Positions 25,246 to 33,698 of a DNA stretch of 64,000 bases are shown piece by piece. The position numbers were made by a program, and so were the translations under genes. The notes beneath the pieces were generated by a model, which was not told the DNA's origin, did no database searches, and worked only from the letters and a program-made list of their open reading frames with translations. Origin of the DNA: an uncultured Paenibacillus sp. (GTDB lineage: Bacteria > Bacillota > Bacilli > Paenibacillales > Paenibacillaceae). Where the stretch lies: NCBI GenBank assembly GCA_937895345.1, contig CALAWP010000066.1:1-64000 (forward strand), given 5' to 3'. Numbering within the stretch: position 1 is the stretch's first letter; every line of letters starts with the position of its first letter.

Positions 25246-26634
25246 TTATTCGTACCAATCATCCGGGATCATTTCCCGCTCCCGCTCCAGCAGCTCCCGA
25301 ATAATGTTGTCCGCGTCACCGATGGAATTGACCAGCGGGTCGGTCATCATCGCCCTTCTCAGCTTCGCGAAGCTCCGCTCCACAACGGCTTCCGCGGTAA
25401 GCTCATGCGTATCCAGCACCAGCTCCTGCATGCCGCGGATCCCCCTTGGCATTTCGCCGACGCGAAGCGGCTTGACCCCATCCATGCTCACTTCGCACAG
25501 CAGCTCGAGAAAAGCGTCGTCGTTCATGTTCGTCACCGCGCCGTTATTGCGAGTATTGATGAAGAAGCGCTTGCCCAGATTGCCCGCCATGCTTTCGATA
25601 ATATCGGTGGCGTGGTCGGGTCCCAATACCTTCATATAGTCGGAAATCGGCGTTCGTCCGGTCAGAAAGCCGTCCACCTGCTCCCACATTTCTTCATGGC
25701 GCTTGTACCGGTCCTCGGTTTCCCATATTTTTAACGGCGGAATGGCGTCCTTCGTCTTGCCGAGGCCTTGCCAATAGCGGACATATTCTTTCGTGTGAGC
25801 CGTACAGGTCGGGATATAGCCGAAAATATCGTACAGCTCGTACGTAATCGCATCATTGTAAAGCGCCTTCGCTCCCGTATCGCCGCCGTTGTTTTCCGTT
25901 CCCGCCGATTTTCTTAAAGCCTCGGCAATTTCGGGCATAACGTCGACGCCCTCAACCTCCGCCTTCAACAGCCACGTAAAATGATTGACGCCGGCTACCC
26001 GAAAATCGAATTTCCGGTCGATCTCTTCGTTAAATTGATTCGGATGCGAAATGATGCCAGCCCGAACGGCGTAATCGGCTTTTTTGTACGGCATATGATG
26101 ACTGTCGCACAGCGCAAAAGATTTCAGCTTCGGCGCATAGCGGCTAAGCGCGATGCCGTGAACGGTCGACGGATTGATGTAATTGATCACCCAGGCATCG
26201 GGACACAGCTCCTCGATATCCTTGACGCATGCCATAATGACCGGCAGCTCGCGCATCGCCCGAAATATGCCGCCGGGGCCGATCGTATCGCCGGAACACA
26301 TCCGGATGCCGTATGTTAAGGAAACCTCGCAATCGATGCCGCGGTATTTGACCGAGTTCTCGGCAAAGCTGAGCACAACGAAATCCGCTCCCCGCAGCAC
26401 CTGCCTCCGGTCTGTCGAGCCTTCCACCTTGAGGGATACGCCGTTGTCGGCGGCAACCATCCGGGCGAGGCTCACCATTTTGTTCAACCGTTCCTCATTC
26501 GTATCCACCAGCGCCAGCGTGCCTTGATTCAAATACGGCGAGTGGACCATTTGCCAGATCGATTGACGGCCAAAAAACAAGCTGCCCGCCCCGATCACGA
26601 CAACTTTAGGCTGTGCAACGTTCTTTTCGCTCAT
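25246..26634 (-). CDS. GH4 NAD-dependent glycosidase (alpha-galacturonidase/alpha-glycosidase type)
   Basis: 462 aa. The N-terminal Rossmann fold (VVVIGAGSLFFG) binds NAD; Asn154 (NYINPS), Cys176 (CDSHH) and His218 (GVNHFTW) are the substrate and metal ligands expected in GH4. Catalysis by this family is an oxidation-elimination-reduction cycle needing NAD and Mn2+. The motif after the metal cysteine is CDSH, which does not match the CHEV motif I recall for LplD-type alpha-galacturonidases or the CHSV of MelA-type galactosidases, so the substrate is open. AGGAGG precedes the ATG. It is divergent from an AraC gene. Confidence 0.88.
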   Translation of the reverse strand: MSEKNVAQPKVVVIGAGSLFFGRQSIWQMVHSPYLNQGTLALVDTNEERLNKMVSLARMVAADNGVSLKVEGSTDRRQVLRGADFVVLSFAENSVKYRGIDCEVSLTYGIRMCSGDTIGPGGIFRAMRELPVIMACVKDIEELCPDAWVINYINPSTVHGIALSRYAPKLKSFALCDSHHMPYKKADYAVRAGIISHPNQFNEEIDRKFDFRVAGVNHFTWLLKAEVEGVDVMPEIAEALRKSAGTENNGGDTGAKALYNDAITYELYDIFGYIPTCTAHTKEYVRYWQGLGKTKDAIPPLKIWETEDRYKRHEEMWEQVDGFLTGRTPISDYMKVLGPDHATDIIESMAGNLGKRFFINTRNNGAVTNMNDDAFLELLCEVSMDGVKPLRVGEMPRGIRGMQELVLDTHELTAEAVVERSFAKLRRAMMTDPLVNSIGDADNIIRELLEREREMIPDDWYE

Positions 26635-26804
26635 CTTTCATCCTCCTAATCGAGATATACCCTCATTATAGGAAAATGGCCGAAAAGAAGAATATTAGAT
26701 AGTTGCGGATATATGTCAAATCGTACGATGATTACTTAAGGATTTCATCAGTGTTATACTGGAACTAAGCTCATCATGTCAGACAGTTAATCACTGGCGC
26801 GGAA

Positions 26805-27680
26805 ATGGGGCGGGATGCGGATATGATGAAACAACACAAAACGGCGGACGTAGAGCTTCTGAACGATTTGTCTGAATTTATATCGGTTCGCATGAAGTCG
26901 TTTCGGGAGCAGTCGCATGACGGCCGCTGGTTCGAGCATAAATCTCACGGCGATTACGACCTTTGGTTCATTCAAGCCGGCACCGTACGGCTTGCGGTTG
27001 ACGGGGCGGAGCATATTGCGGGTCCGGGAGACGTCGTCTTTTTTTATCCCGGCATTCCATATATGGCTTCCGCTTCCCGCGAAGGCTGCCGGTTTGTTTA
27101 CGTCCATTTCGACTTCGGCATCGGCAGCCAGCAGCGCATATTAGACGATTTTCCGCTGGCCGGCGTTATTTCCCGGGAACTGATCCGCGAAGAAGCCGAG
27201 CTGTTCGGCAAAGCCAGTCTTTCAACGGCTGCGCAAAGCGCCGCGCCCGGAAACCGGTTATATGTAAAAGGCTGCCTGACGGCCGTACTGGCCAAAATGA
27301 TCGAATTGCACGGGCAAGGCCGTTATGCCGGCACGTTCCGGAACGGAGGGGCAAAGCGCCTTTCCGGGAGAAGCCTCGACGTCCTGCAGCCGGTATTCCA
27401 GCATATCCATCAACGTCTGCACGAACCGATCAAAATGAAGGAGCTTGCATCCCTTGTCGGCATATCCGAAAAATATTTTATTACCTATTTCAAAAAGGCG
27501 CTGGGCATTACGCCGGGGCAATATATATATCAGATCCGGATGAACCGGGCAAAGGACTATTTGCACGCCAGATCGTATTCCGTTCAGCAAATCGCCGCTC
27601 TTCTCGGTTATCCCGATTCCTTCACCTTCTCCAAAGCGTTTAAAAAATATTACCGCGTCCCCCCTTCGAAGTTCGAGTAA
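26805..27680 (+). CDS. AraC-family regulator with cupin sensor domain
   Basis: 291 aa from the first ATG. A second in-frame ATG pair at 26823 is as good, and neither has a strong ribosome binding site. The N-terminal cupin (GDYDLWFIQAGTVRLAVDG, GDVVFFYPGIPY) is followed by the double helix-turn-helix MKELASLVGISEKYFITYF and VQQIAALLGYPDSFTFSKAF. It is the only rightward gene next to this leftward locus, divergent from the GH4 gene across a 170-bp gap, so it probably controls GH4 and itself. Confidence 0.87.
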   Translation: MGRDADMMKQHKTADVELLNDLSEFISVRMKSFREQSHDGRWFEHKSHGDYDLWFIQAGTVRLAVDGAEHIAGPGDVVFFYPGIPYMASASREGCRFVYVHFDFGIGSQQRILDDFPLAGVISRELIREEAELFGKASLSTAAQSAAPGNRLYVKGCLTAVLAKMIELHGQGRYAGTFRNGGAKRLSGRSLDVLQPVFQHIHQRLHEPIKMKELASLVGISEKYFITYFKKALGITPGQYIYQIRMNRAKDYLHARSYSVQQIAALLGYPDSFTFSKAFKKYYRVPPSKFE

Positions 27681-27834
27681 CAGATCGGTTATTGCGCGAT
27701 GAAGCCTCGTCCGCCTTTGCGCCGGCCAGCGCCATTAGCCGGCGAATATAATCGTACGCCGCAGGTACAAGCGAACAAGTTCTTCCTGGCTAAAGTGAAT
27801 ATATTAGTGTATTCAAGCTAAGGAGTGATGACTT

Positions 27835-28521
27835 ATCGCGACATTCAGAGCCAGCTTGCGAGGCAGGAACGAGGTCCCGCCGGTCCGCACGAATGCATCC
27901 GGCTTTGCCGTGTTTAAGGAATTTCTGCGCAAAGACAGCTCAAGCTCAGGCAACGGCAATGGCAACGGCATCGGGAGCGGCGCGGTCCCCAGCGGCGGCG
28001 GCAACGGCGGCGGCATCGGAAGCGGCGCGGTCCCCAGCGGCGGCAATGGCGGCGGCGGCATCGGAAGCGGCGCAGTCCCCAGCGGCGGCGGCAATGGCGG
28101 CGGCATCGGAAGCGGCGCAGTCCCCAGCGGCGGCGGCAATGGCGGCGGCATCGGAAGCGGCGCGGTCCCGATCAGCAGCAATGCGAATCAAATCGGAACC
28201 GGCGTTACCGTCAACCGACATCTGCGGCTCAAGTTCCGACTTCGGCTTCTCAACATCAGACGCGTGACGGAGGCCCATATTCATCTGGGACAGCCGGGAA
28301 CGAACGGTCCCGTCGTCGCTTATCTGTACGGACCGAACAGCCGCGGCGCCGTCTTCTATAACGGATCCGTAACCGGCACGCTTCAAGACAGCGATCTGGT
28401 CGGTCCGCTCGCCGGAACCTCCATCGTCCGGCTGGTTCGCGAGATCAACCGCGGCAACGCCTATGTCAATGTTCTGACTCGCACATACCCCGGCGGCGAA
28501 ATTCGCGGTCAAATCCGCTGA
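27835..28521 (+). CDS. CHRD-domain protein with an inserted glycine-rich tandem repeat
   Basis: The CHRD fold is recognisable from RGRNEVPPVRTNASGFAVF at the N-terminus and HIHLGQPGTNGPVVAYLYGP plus TRTYPGGEIRGQIR at the C-terminus. A low-complexity insert of 15-residue units interrupts it. The expected first residues (M)ATFRASL are encoded by ATC GCG ACA TTC, 9 nt after AAGGAG, so the initiation codon is apparently ATC at 27835. The alternative is a TTG at 27856, which would remove the first strand and has no site. It has no signal peptide. The function of such small CHRD proteins is unknown; a spore or surface structural role is possible. Confidence 0.75.
   Translation: MATFRASLRGRNEVPPVRTNASGFAVFKEFLRKDSSSSGNGNGNGIGSGAVPSGGGNGGGIGSGAVPSGGNGGGGIGSGAVPSGGGNGGGIGSGAVPSGGGNGGGIGSGAVPISSNANQIGTGVTVNRHLRLKFRLRLLNIRRVTEAHIHLGQPGTNGPVVAYLYGPNSRGAVFYNGSVTGTLQDSDLVGPLAGTSIVRLVREINRGNAYVNVLTRTYPGGEIRGQIR
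27970..28194 (+). repeat. 45-bp coding tandem repeat, five units
   Basis: Units start at 27970, 28015, 28060, 28105 and 28150. Each encodes IGSGAVPSGGGNGGG with small variations; the last is degenerate. Indels between units keep the frame, so unit number can change without breaking the gene. Confidence 0.93.
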
Positions 28522-28536
28522 TGGATCGGGACAACT

Positions 28537-28581
28537 AAAAAGCAGCGGTCGAGGGCCTTCAACTGCCCTGACTGCTGCTTT
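28537..28581. terminator. Bidirectional terminator between convergent genes
   Basis: Long imperfect stem: AAAGCAGC, GTC and AGGGC pair with GCCCT, GAC and GCTGCTTT. It has A-rich and T-containing flanks and serves the CHRD gene (rightward) and the small exporter (leftward). Confidence 0.8.
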
Positions 28582-28613
28582 CGCACAACAAATACTTTGG
28601 CTTCCTCTCGCGG

Positions 28614-29078
28614 TTACCCTCTTAAATATTTAATCAGATCGAATCCGTATACCGATGCAACCGTAAAGGTAACGGTCCATATCGCTAAACTGACGGTCAT
28701 CCATATGAGCGCGCCCATCTTTCGCGCCCCGAACAGAATGGCGATAAATACCGCGATATGCGAGCCGATCAGCAGAGGCCCTAGCAGCGACATACCCGGC
28801 AGCCCGTAGCGATTCCACAAACGAACGGCTCTCTGGCTTCGCTTCGACTGCTGTCCCTCCTCGCCTTTCCTTCGGTTTCTCCACTGCTTGAATTTGTCAA
28901 AGAATAAAATTAGCAAATAGACGGTGGACAAATTGCCCGCGAATGCCATCAGCCCCGTCAACCAAGGGTTCATTCCCGCCACGATGCTGACCGGTATGAC
29001 GACCGCAATTTCGACCCAAGGAATTGCGCCGAGCACAAACACAAGGATATACTTCCATATTTCTGTCAAAATCTCCAT
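28614..29078 (-). CDS. Putative small multidrug-export-family membrane protein
   Basis: 154 aa with four hydrophobic segments; GAIPWVEIAVVIPVSIVAGMNP and the GPLLIGSHIAVF segment match the COG2426-type small membrane proteins annotated as putative small multidrug exporters. Transport activity for this family is weakly documented. A basic loop (KQWRNRRKGEEGQQSKRSQR) separates the two halves. It is read alone, leftward, and ends at a shared terminator with the CHRD gene. Confidence 0.75.
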   Translation of the reverse strand: MEILTEIWKYILVFVLGAIPWVEIAVVIPVSIVAGMNPWLTGLMAFAGNLSTVYLLILFFDKFKQWRNRRKGEEGQQSKRSQRAVRLWNRYGLPGMSLLGPLLIGSHIAVFIAILFGARKMGALIWMTVSLAIWTVTFTVASVYGFDLIKYLRG

Positions 29079-29139
29079 TCCACTCGTCCCCCCTATGTTG
29101 CCGGCCGGCGATGCAGCAACTGCGTTATTTCAACCTGAC

Positions 29140-30441
29140 TTAAATTTTGTAAGCCTTCATCGCTTTGCGAATCTCTTTCCAGCTTGGGCGTTTGCCGTAC
29201 ATCAGTACGCCGGTGCGGTAAATTTTCGCGCTCACGTAGACCGAGATATAGATGGCCACAAGCAGCAGCCCGATCGAAACGAGCACTTCCCAGGTCGCCG
29301 GATCGGTCAATCCAAGCCGCAGCACCATAACGAACGGCGAGAACAGCGGAATGAACGATGTCGCCTTCACCAAAATGCTGTCCGGCGTGCTAATGCTGAA
29401 GATGGCGATATAAAAGCCGGCCAGCGAAATAATCGTCATCGGCATGACCGCCTGCCCCAGATCCTCGGTGCGGCTTACAATGGAGCCCACCGCGGCATAC
29501 AGCGTCGCGAACAGGAAGAAGCCGGTAAGGAAAAAGATGAGCGAATATATGAGAAGCATCGGGTCGACCGTCGACAGGTTGATGTTCAGATCGGTCAACG
29601 TTTCGCGGTTATGCGGCAGCGATACGTTCAGCACGATGACGGCAACATAGACCGCGATTTGAAGCATGACGATGACGAACATCCCGAATATTTTGCCGAA
29701 CATGCTCTTCAGCGGAGCTACGCTTGTAATCAAAATTTCCATGACGCGGGAGCTCTTCTCCGCCGTAATTTCCGAGGCGATCATCTGCCCCGAAATCATG
29801 ACGGCCATGAACAAGAAGATAATGATGAAATAGACGAGTCCCATATTGACGCCTTGTTCCTCTTCCGACTTGCCCTCCCCGCCTTCGGCGGTGGAAATTT
29901 GGTGCGCCGAAATTTCGATCGGCGCATTCAGCACCGCCATCTGCTCGCTCGTCAGTCCCGCGTCCTGCAGCACCGCGGTCTGGCGAATGATTTGCAGCGC
30001 GTTTTGGAGCATGGACGGAATCTTATAATCCATCAACTTCTCGGAATTGTACGTGACGACGGGAAAGCCGCTTGCCGTCATGTCGCCGAACGTGAGATAC
30101 CCGGAGATAGTTTCGTCTTTGATCGCTTGCTTCAGCAGCTTCTCGTTGGCCGCGGCGTCCTCTTGATCCGCATACGACACCAGCTTTACGCCGGAATCGC
30201 TTTGCGCTTCGAAATAGGCCTTAAGCCCGTTGCCGGTGACGGTTCCGGCATCGTCCTCTCCGGCCTGGATATAGCCGATCGAGGTCGTTTTGTCGCCGCC
30301 GCCGCTAAATTGCGTGGCGAAATAAGGAATGTTGATCGCGATGCTAAGCAATAAGGCCAATACGAGCGTGGAAATAATAAACGCTTTGCCTCTGACTTTG
30401 TTCCTGACCGTGAAGCTGACGACTGTCCAAAAACTATTCAT
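29140..30441 (-). CDS. ABC-2 exporter permease, NatB/YhaP-type
   Basis: 433 aa. One N-terminal helix, a large extracytoplasmic domain (about 40-200), then five or six helices at the C-terminus, as in NatB/YhaP. SGQMIASEITAEKSSRVMEILI is the conserved cytoplasmic motif. The ATG at 30441 is chosen (GTAGGTGAG about 7 nt upstream); it overlaps the ATPase stop by 8 nt. It is the last gene of the operon headed by the 32.7-33.5 kb permease. NatAB exports sodium in Bacillus, but YhaPQ homologues differ and the substrate is open. Confidence 0.87.
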   Translation of the reverse strand: MNSFWTVVSFTVRNKVRGKAFIISTLVLALLLSIAINIPYFATQFSGGGDKTTSIGYIQAGEDDAGTVTGNGLKAYFEAQSDSGVKLVSYADQEDAAANEKLLKQAIKDETISGYLTFGDMTASGFPVVTYNSEKLMDYKIPSMLQNALQIIRQTAVLQDAGLTSEQMAVLNAPIEISAHQISTAEGGEGKSEEEQGVNMGLVYFIIIFLFMAVMISGQMIASEITAEKSSRVMEILITSVAPLKSMFGKIFGMFVIVMLQIAVYVAVIVLNVSLPHNRETLTDLNINLSTVDPMLLIYSLIFFLTGFFLFATLYAAVGSIVSRTEDLGQAVMPMTIISLAGFYIAIFSISTPDSILVKATSFIPLFSPFVMVLRLGLTDPATWEVLVSIGLLLVAIYISVYVSAKIYRTGVLMYGKRPSWKEIRKAMKAYKI

Positions 30442-31336
30442 GGCGCTCACCTACCGTTTTAATAAAGATTTCGTTCAAAGTCGGTTCCTTGATTTCGAAT
30501 CGGGTAATCGCGGACTGCTCCATCGCGAAACGCAATATTTCGCTTCCGGCCGCTTCGTTGCGGATGCCGATCTCATAGACGTTCTCGTGTCGGATGACGC
30601 CCGTCACGCCGGAAATTCCCTCCAGGCCGCGCACCTCCGATTCCGTGCCGAGCAAGACGCGCTCCTTCGGAAAGCGGCTCTTGATTTCCTTCAGGTTGCC
30701 CTGCAGCACGGCATTGGAGCGGTGCAAAATCGTAATGTTGCGGCAGAGCTCCTCGACGTGTTCCATGCGATGCGTGGAAAACAGGAAGCTGGTGCCCGCA
30801 TCGCGAAGCTCCTTGACCGTCGCCTTCAGCAGTTCGACGTTGACCGGATCCAGTCCGCTGAACGCTTCGTCCAGAATGACAATGGACGGTCGATGCAGGA
30901 TGGCCGCGATAAACTGGATTTTTTGCTGATTGCCCTTGGACAGCTCCTCCACTCTTTTGTTGTAGTTTTCCGGCACTTCAAACCGCTCCAGCCATTGCTT
31001 CAAGCTGCTGTCGGCATCCTTCCTGGACATGCCGCGCAGCTGAGCCAAGTATATCAGCTGCTCGCTCACCCGCACCTTCGGATACAAGCCTCTCTCTTCG
31101 GGAAGATATCCCATCATGCTCATTTGTTCGTTGCTGTAGCCTTTGCCGTGATAGCGGATCGTTCCGCCGTCGGGATATATCAGCCCCAGCACCATACGCA
31201 TCGTTGTCGTCTTGCCTGCCCCGTTGGCGCCGAGCAATCCGTATATTTCGCCTTTGTCCACCTCAAAGCTGATGCCGTTTACGGCAGTTTTGTCCCCGTA
31301 TTGCTTGACCAGGTTTTCTACTTCCAATGATTTCAT
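30434..31336 (-). CDS. ABC exporter ATPase, NatA/YhaQ-type
   Basis: 300 aa. Walker A GANGAGKTT, signature LSKGNQQKIQ, Walker B VILDEAFSGLDPVN and switch STHRME are present. Alanine follows the catalytic Glu where proline is usual (DEA for DEP), a tolerated change. The C-terminal domain of about 80 residues (EPTLNEIFIKTVG) is typical of this group. ATG overlaps the upstream ATPase stop as ATGA and the stop overlaps the permease start, so all are coupled. Confidence 0.91.
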   Translation of the reverse strand: MKSLEVENLVKQYGDKTAVNGISFEVDKGEIYGLLGANGAGKTTTMRMVLGLIYPDGGTIRYHGKGYSNEQMSMMGYLPEERGLYPKVRVSEQLIYLAQLRGMSRKDADSSLKQWLERFEVPENYNKRVEELSKGNQQKIQFIAAILHRPSIVILDEAFSGLDPVNVELLKATVKELRDAGTSFLFSTHRMEHVEELCRNITILHRSNAVLQGNLKEIKSRFPKERVLLGTESEVRGLEGISGVTGVIRHENVYEIGIRNEAAGSEILRFAMEQSAITRFEIKEPTLNEIFIKTVGERHE

Positions 31337-32268
31337 GGTCTCATTCCTCTCGTTTCGTTTACTCGAATGCCCAATCCGTGCTGCTCCATCAGCGCGCCCA
31401 TAATATCGTCCAGCTCCAGCGGCGATCTGCTGACGATACTGAGCCCTTCCGCTTCAAGCCAACGCTCCGCCTCCAGCGCCTTGCTTGTCGTCACCCGATA
31501 GGTCGTTCCGCCGGCGGGTTCAAGTCCGCTTAAGCCCGGCAGCTCGGACAGCCTCGATCCGTTTAACCCTTCACCGCTTACGTAGAACGTAAACCAGCCT
31601 CGGAACAGCTCATCTTTTTCATATACGCCGAGCACCTTGCCTTGAACCATAAATACGATATAGTCGGCAAGCCGTTTCACTTCTTCAATAATATGGGTAG
31701 ACATGAGCACCGTCCGTTCTCCTTGATCCATATAACGATGCAGCATATCGATCATCGTTTTCCACGCCATAGGATCCAGGCCGGAGGACGGCTCGTCGAG
31801 CAGCAGCAGCTCCGGATTATGAGCCATCGCCAGCGTAAATTCGAATTTTCTGCGCATGCCTTTGGACATTTTGCCCAGGGCGATTTCGTCGTTGATTTGA
31901 AATACTCTCAGCATTTCCCGATACCGGTTGGCATCCCAGCTGTCGTACCAATTGCTGTGGAACTCCGCTTTGTCATGCGCCTTCCAGTTGTCGTCCAATT
32001 GCGAATCGCTTTCCGGCAAATAACCGATGCGCTGCTTCAACTGCTCGTCGCAGCCCATGTCGCCTTGCCGCCCCAGCAAAGCGATATGCCCTTTCGTCGG
32101 CTTGACCAATCCGAGCGCCATTCGGAACAACGTGCTCTTGCCGCTGCCGTTGGGCCCTACGATTGCGGTAATCATCCCTTTCGGGATGTCCAGCGTAACG
32201 GGCCCAAGCCGAAAGTTCAGTCTTTTGTGCTCGATCTCTTCAAATTGTATGGCCGGTCTGTCCGTCAT
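31333..32268 (-). CDS. ytrB: ABC transporter ATPase, YtrB-like
   Basis: 311 aa. Walker A GPNGSGKST, signature MSKGMRRKFEF, Walker B LLLLDEPSSGLD and switch STHIIEE. The region between Walker A and the signature (DDNWKAHDKAEFHSNWYDSW) resembles YtrB ATPases. Both ends overlap neighbours by ATGA, with gntR upstream and the second ATPase downstream. It probably works with the permease at 32724-33470. Bacillus ytr operons respond to cell-wall antibiotics; that role here is inference. Confidence 0.87.
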   Translation of the reverse strand: MTDRPAIQFEEIEHKRLNFRLGPVTLDIPKGMITAIVGPNGSGKSTLFRMALGLVKPTKGHIALLGRQGDMGCDEQLKQRIGYLPESDSQLDDNWKAHDKAEFHSNWYDSWDANRYREMLRVFQINDEIALGKMSKGMRRKFEFTLAMAHNPELLLLDEPSSGLDPMAWKTMIDMLHRYMDQGERTVLMSTHIIEEVKRLADYIVFMVQGKVLGVYEKDELFRGWFTFYVSGEGLNGSRLSELPGLSGLEPAGGTTYRVTTSKALEAERWLEAEGLSIVSRSPLELDDIMGALMEQHGLGIRVNETRGMRP

Positions 32269-32669
32269 GTCGCTCTGCCTCCCCCGCCGTAATGTTTCGT
32301 TAAAGTCTCTTCAAACAATTGCTGCAACTCCTCGGCGCTGCACTGCACTCTCTTGCCGGCCGCGACCGCTTGCTCCATCGCCTCGAGCACGGAGGCCAGA
32401 CGGTGCCGGTCGCGTTCCCCCGCGCCGACCTGAGCTACGAAGGTGCCCGTTCCTTGTCTTGTGCGAAGCAGCCCTTCCGCCTCCAGATCGCTGTAAACCC
32501 TCTTCACCGTTATGACGCTGCATTTCAACGTCTGGGCCAACTCCCGGATCGAAGGCAGCATCGCCCCTTCTTCCAGTTGACCGCTTAAGATGAGCGCCCG
32601 CAGCTGAACCTCGATCTGATGATACAGCGGCTCGGCGCTCTGTTCATTGATTTGGATCGGCAGCAGCAT
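32265..32669 (-). CDS. ytrA: GntR-family repressor, YtrA-type
   Basis: 134 aa, the short form with a winged helix (PLYHQIEVQLRALILSGQL; SIRELAQTLKCSVITVKRVY; GTGTFVAQVG) and only a small C-terminal helical dimerisation part. It resembles YtrA of Bacillus, which represses its own ABC operon. Here it is the second gene after a permease and overlaps ytrB. The 12-bp inverted repeat over the operon promoter at 33528-33555 is its likely operator. Confidence 0.9.
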   Translation of the reverse strand: MLLPIQINEQSAEPLYHQIEVQLRALILSGQLEEGAMLPSIRELAQTLKCSVITVKRVYSDLEAEGLLRTRQGTGTFVAQVGAGERDRHRLASVLEAMEQAVAAGKRVQCSAEELQQLFEETLTKHYGGGGRAT

Positions 32670-32723
32670 CGTTCAGCCCTCCTTTTACGCCGCGTCTGCC
32701 GCGCGCGCCCCGATTCCAGCATG

Positions 32724-33470
32724 TTACGAACCGTAGCTTCTCGTTCGAATCCGCTTCTCCATGCTCCCGACAGTGAACGCGACGGTAACGGCCGCAACGG
32801 CCAGGCTGGCCAAAGGCAAATACCATGCTCCGCTGTCGATGGCCATATAGCTGTCGTAGACCAGACTTTTGCGGGTAACGGCCGTGTACAGAATCGCCCC
32901 GAGCAATACGACAATGACGACGACCAGACATACGATAAAGTACGCTTTGCCGGACATGCTGACTTCGCTGTACAAGTACAGCATGGCGGTGCAGAATCCG
33001 ATGCCGATCCAGAAAGCGGAGTGAAGCGCAAATGTAACCGGATCGATCTGTTCCGTCAACGTTCGAATGCCAAGGTAATAAATCAAATAAAACAAGGTTT
33101 GCGCCGGGAGCGCGTTAACAAGATAGGCCAGCAGCTTGCCTCTGGCGATTTGCCCGGCCGTGATCGGCAGCGTCCGCCAGTAAGCCAGCTTCTGCGTGTA
33201 GACGTCCGTTCTCCAATAAAAGGCCCTCGACTGCAAAGCCATCAATCCGAGCAGCGGGACAAGCGTAACGGTCAGAAAATCGACGGTCCAGTTGATCGGA
33301 ATCTCGGCCTCTCCTTTCATCGCATTGCCGAACATCGGCACCAAAAAGATAACCAAATAAGCAATGAACACCACCGTGAGCAGATGCTTCCATCTCGCTC
33401 TCTTCATTTCATGCTTCGCCAAATACCAGGCGCCCTGCCATGTGCCCATTCCTTCAACCGCCTCCTCCAT
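32724..33470 (-). CDS. ABC-2-like exporter permease, first gene of the ytr-type operon
   Basis: About 248 aa with six hydrophobic segments (for example VVFIAYLVIFLVPMFG, VTLVPLLGLMALQ, YFIVCLVVVIVVLLGAI). AWYLAKHEMKRARWKHLL before the first helix resembles the cytoplasmic lead of ABC-2 permeases. The best start is the ATG at 33470 with AGGTTGAG just upstream; a TTG two codons earlier is possible. It precedes gntR by 54 bp. Placing a permease before the repressor differs from the Bacillus ytrA-first order. Confidence 0.8.
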   Translation of the reverse strand: MEEAVEGMGTWQGAWYLAKHEMKRARWKHLLTVVFIAYLVIFLVPMFGNAMKGEAEIPINWTVDFLTVTLVPLLGLMALQSRAFYWRTDVYTQKLAYWRTLPITAGQIARGKLLAYLVNALPAQTLFYLIYYLGIRTLTEQIDPVTFALHSAFWIGIGFCTAMLYLYSEVSMSGKAYFIVCLVVVIVVLLGAILYTAVTRKSLVYDSYMAIDSGAWYLPLASLAVAAVTVAFTVGSMEKRIRTRSYGS

Positions 33471-33527
33471 ACTCAACCTGATTCATTTCGGTTCGGCTCC
33501 AACGGGCTCCGAACTGTGTATGTTTAT

Positions 33528-33580
33528 ATACTGTATATATCTTTATACACAGTATACTCACGCAACTCCCCTTTTGTCAA
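33528..33580 (-). promoter_or_regulatory. Promoter with overlapping 12-bp inverted-repeat operator
   Basis: Minus strand: TTGACA (33575-33580), 18-bp spacer, TATACT (33551-33556). Overlapping and following the -10 is an inverted repeat: ATACTGTATATA (33528-33539) and TATACACAGTAT (33544-33555), 4-bp spacer, one mismatch. The location is right for repression by the GntR protein encoded in the operon. Confidence 0.85.
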
Positions 33581-33627
33581 CCCATCAAATCATCGTTTTT
33601 TTCAAACCTTCCGGTCGTTTGAAGCAG

Positions 33628-33671
33628 AAAAAGCGCAAGATCAGGTGCGGTACCCCTAATCTTGCGCTTCA
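33628..33671 (-). terminator. Intrinsic terminator after the cta cluster
   Basis: Minus strand: AAGCGCAAGAT pairs with ATCTTGCGCTT, with AGG/CCT pairing inside, followed by TTTCTG. It ends the ctaC-to-ctaM transcript just before the ytr-type promoter. Confidence 0.85.
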
Positions 33672-33698
33672 CTGAAATAAACGGTATTGCGGGTCAAT

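Noticed and set aside
25246..26634. Direct naming of the GH4 gene as lplD
   Set aside because: The neighbouring importer is LplABC-like, but the metal-site motif differs from the LplD type I know, so the symbol was withheld.
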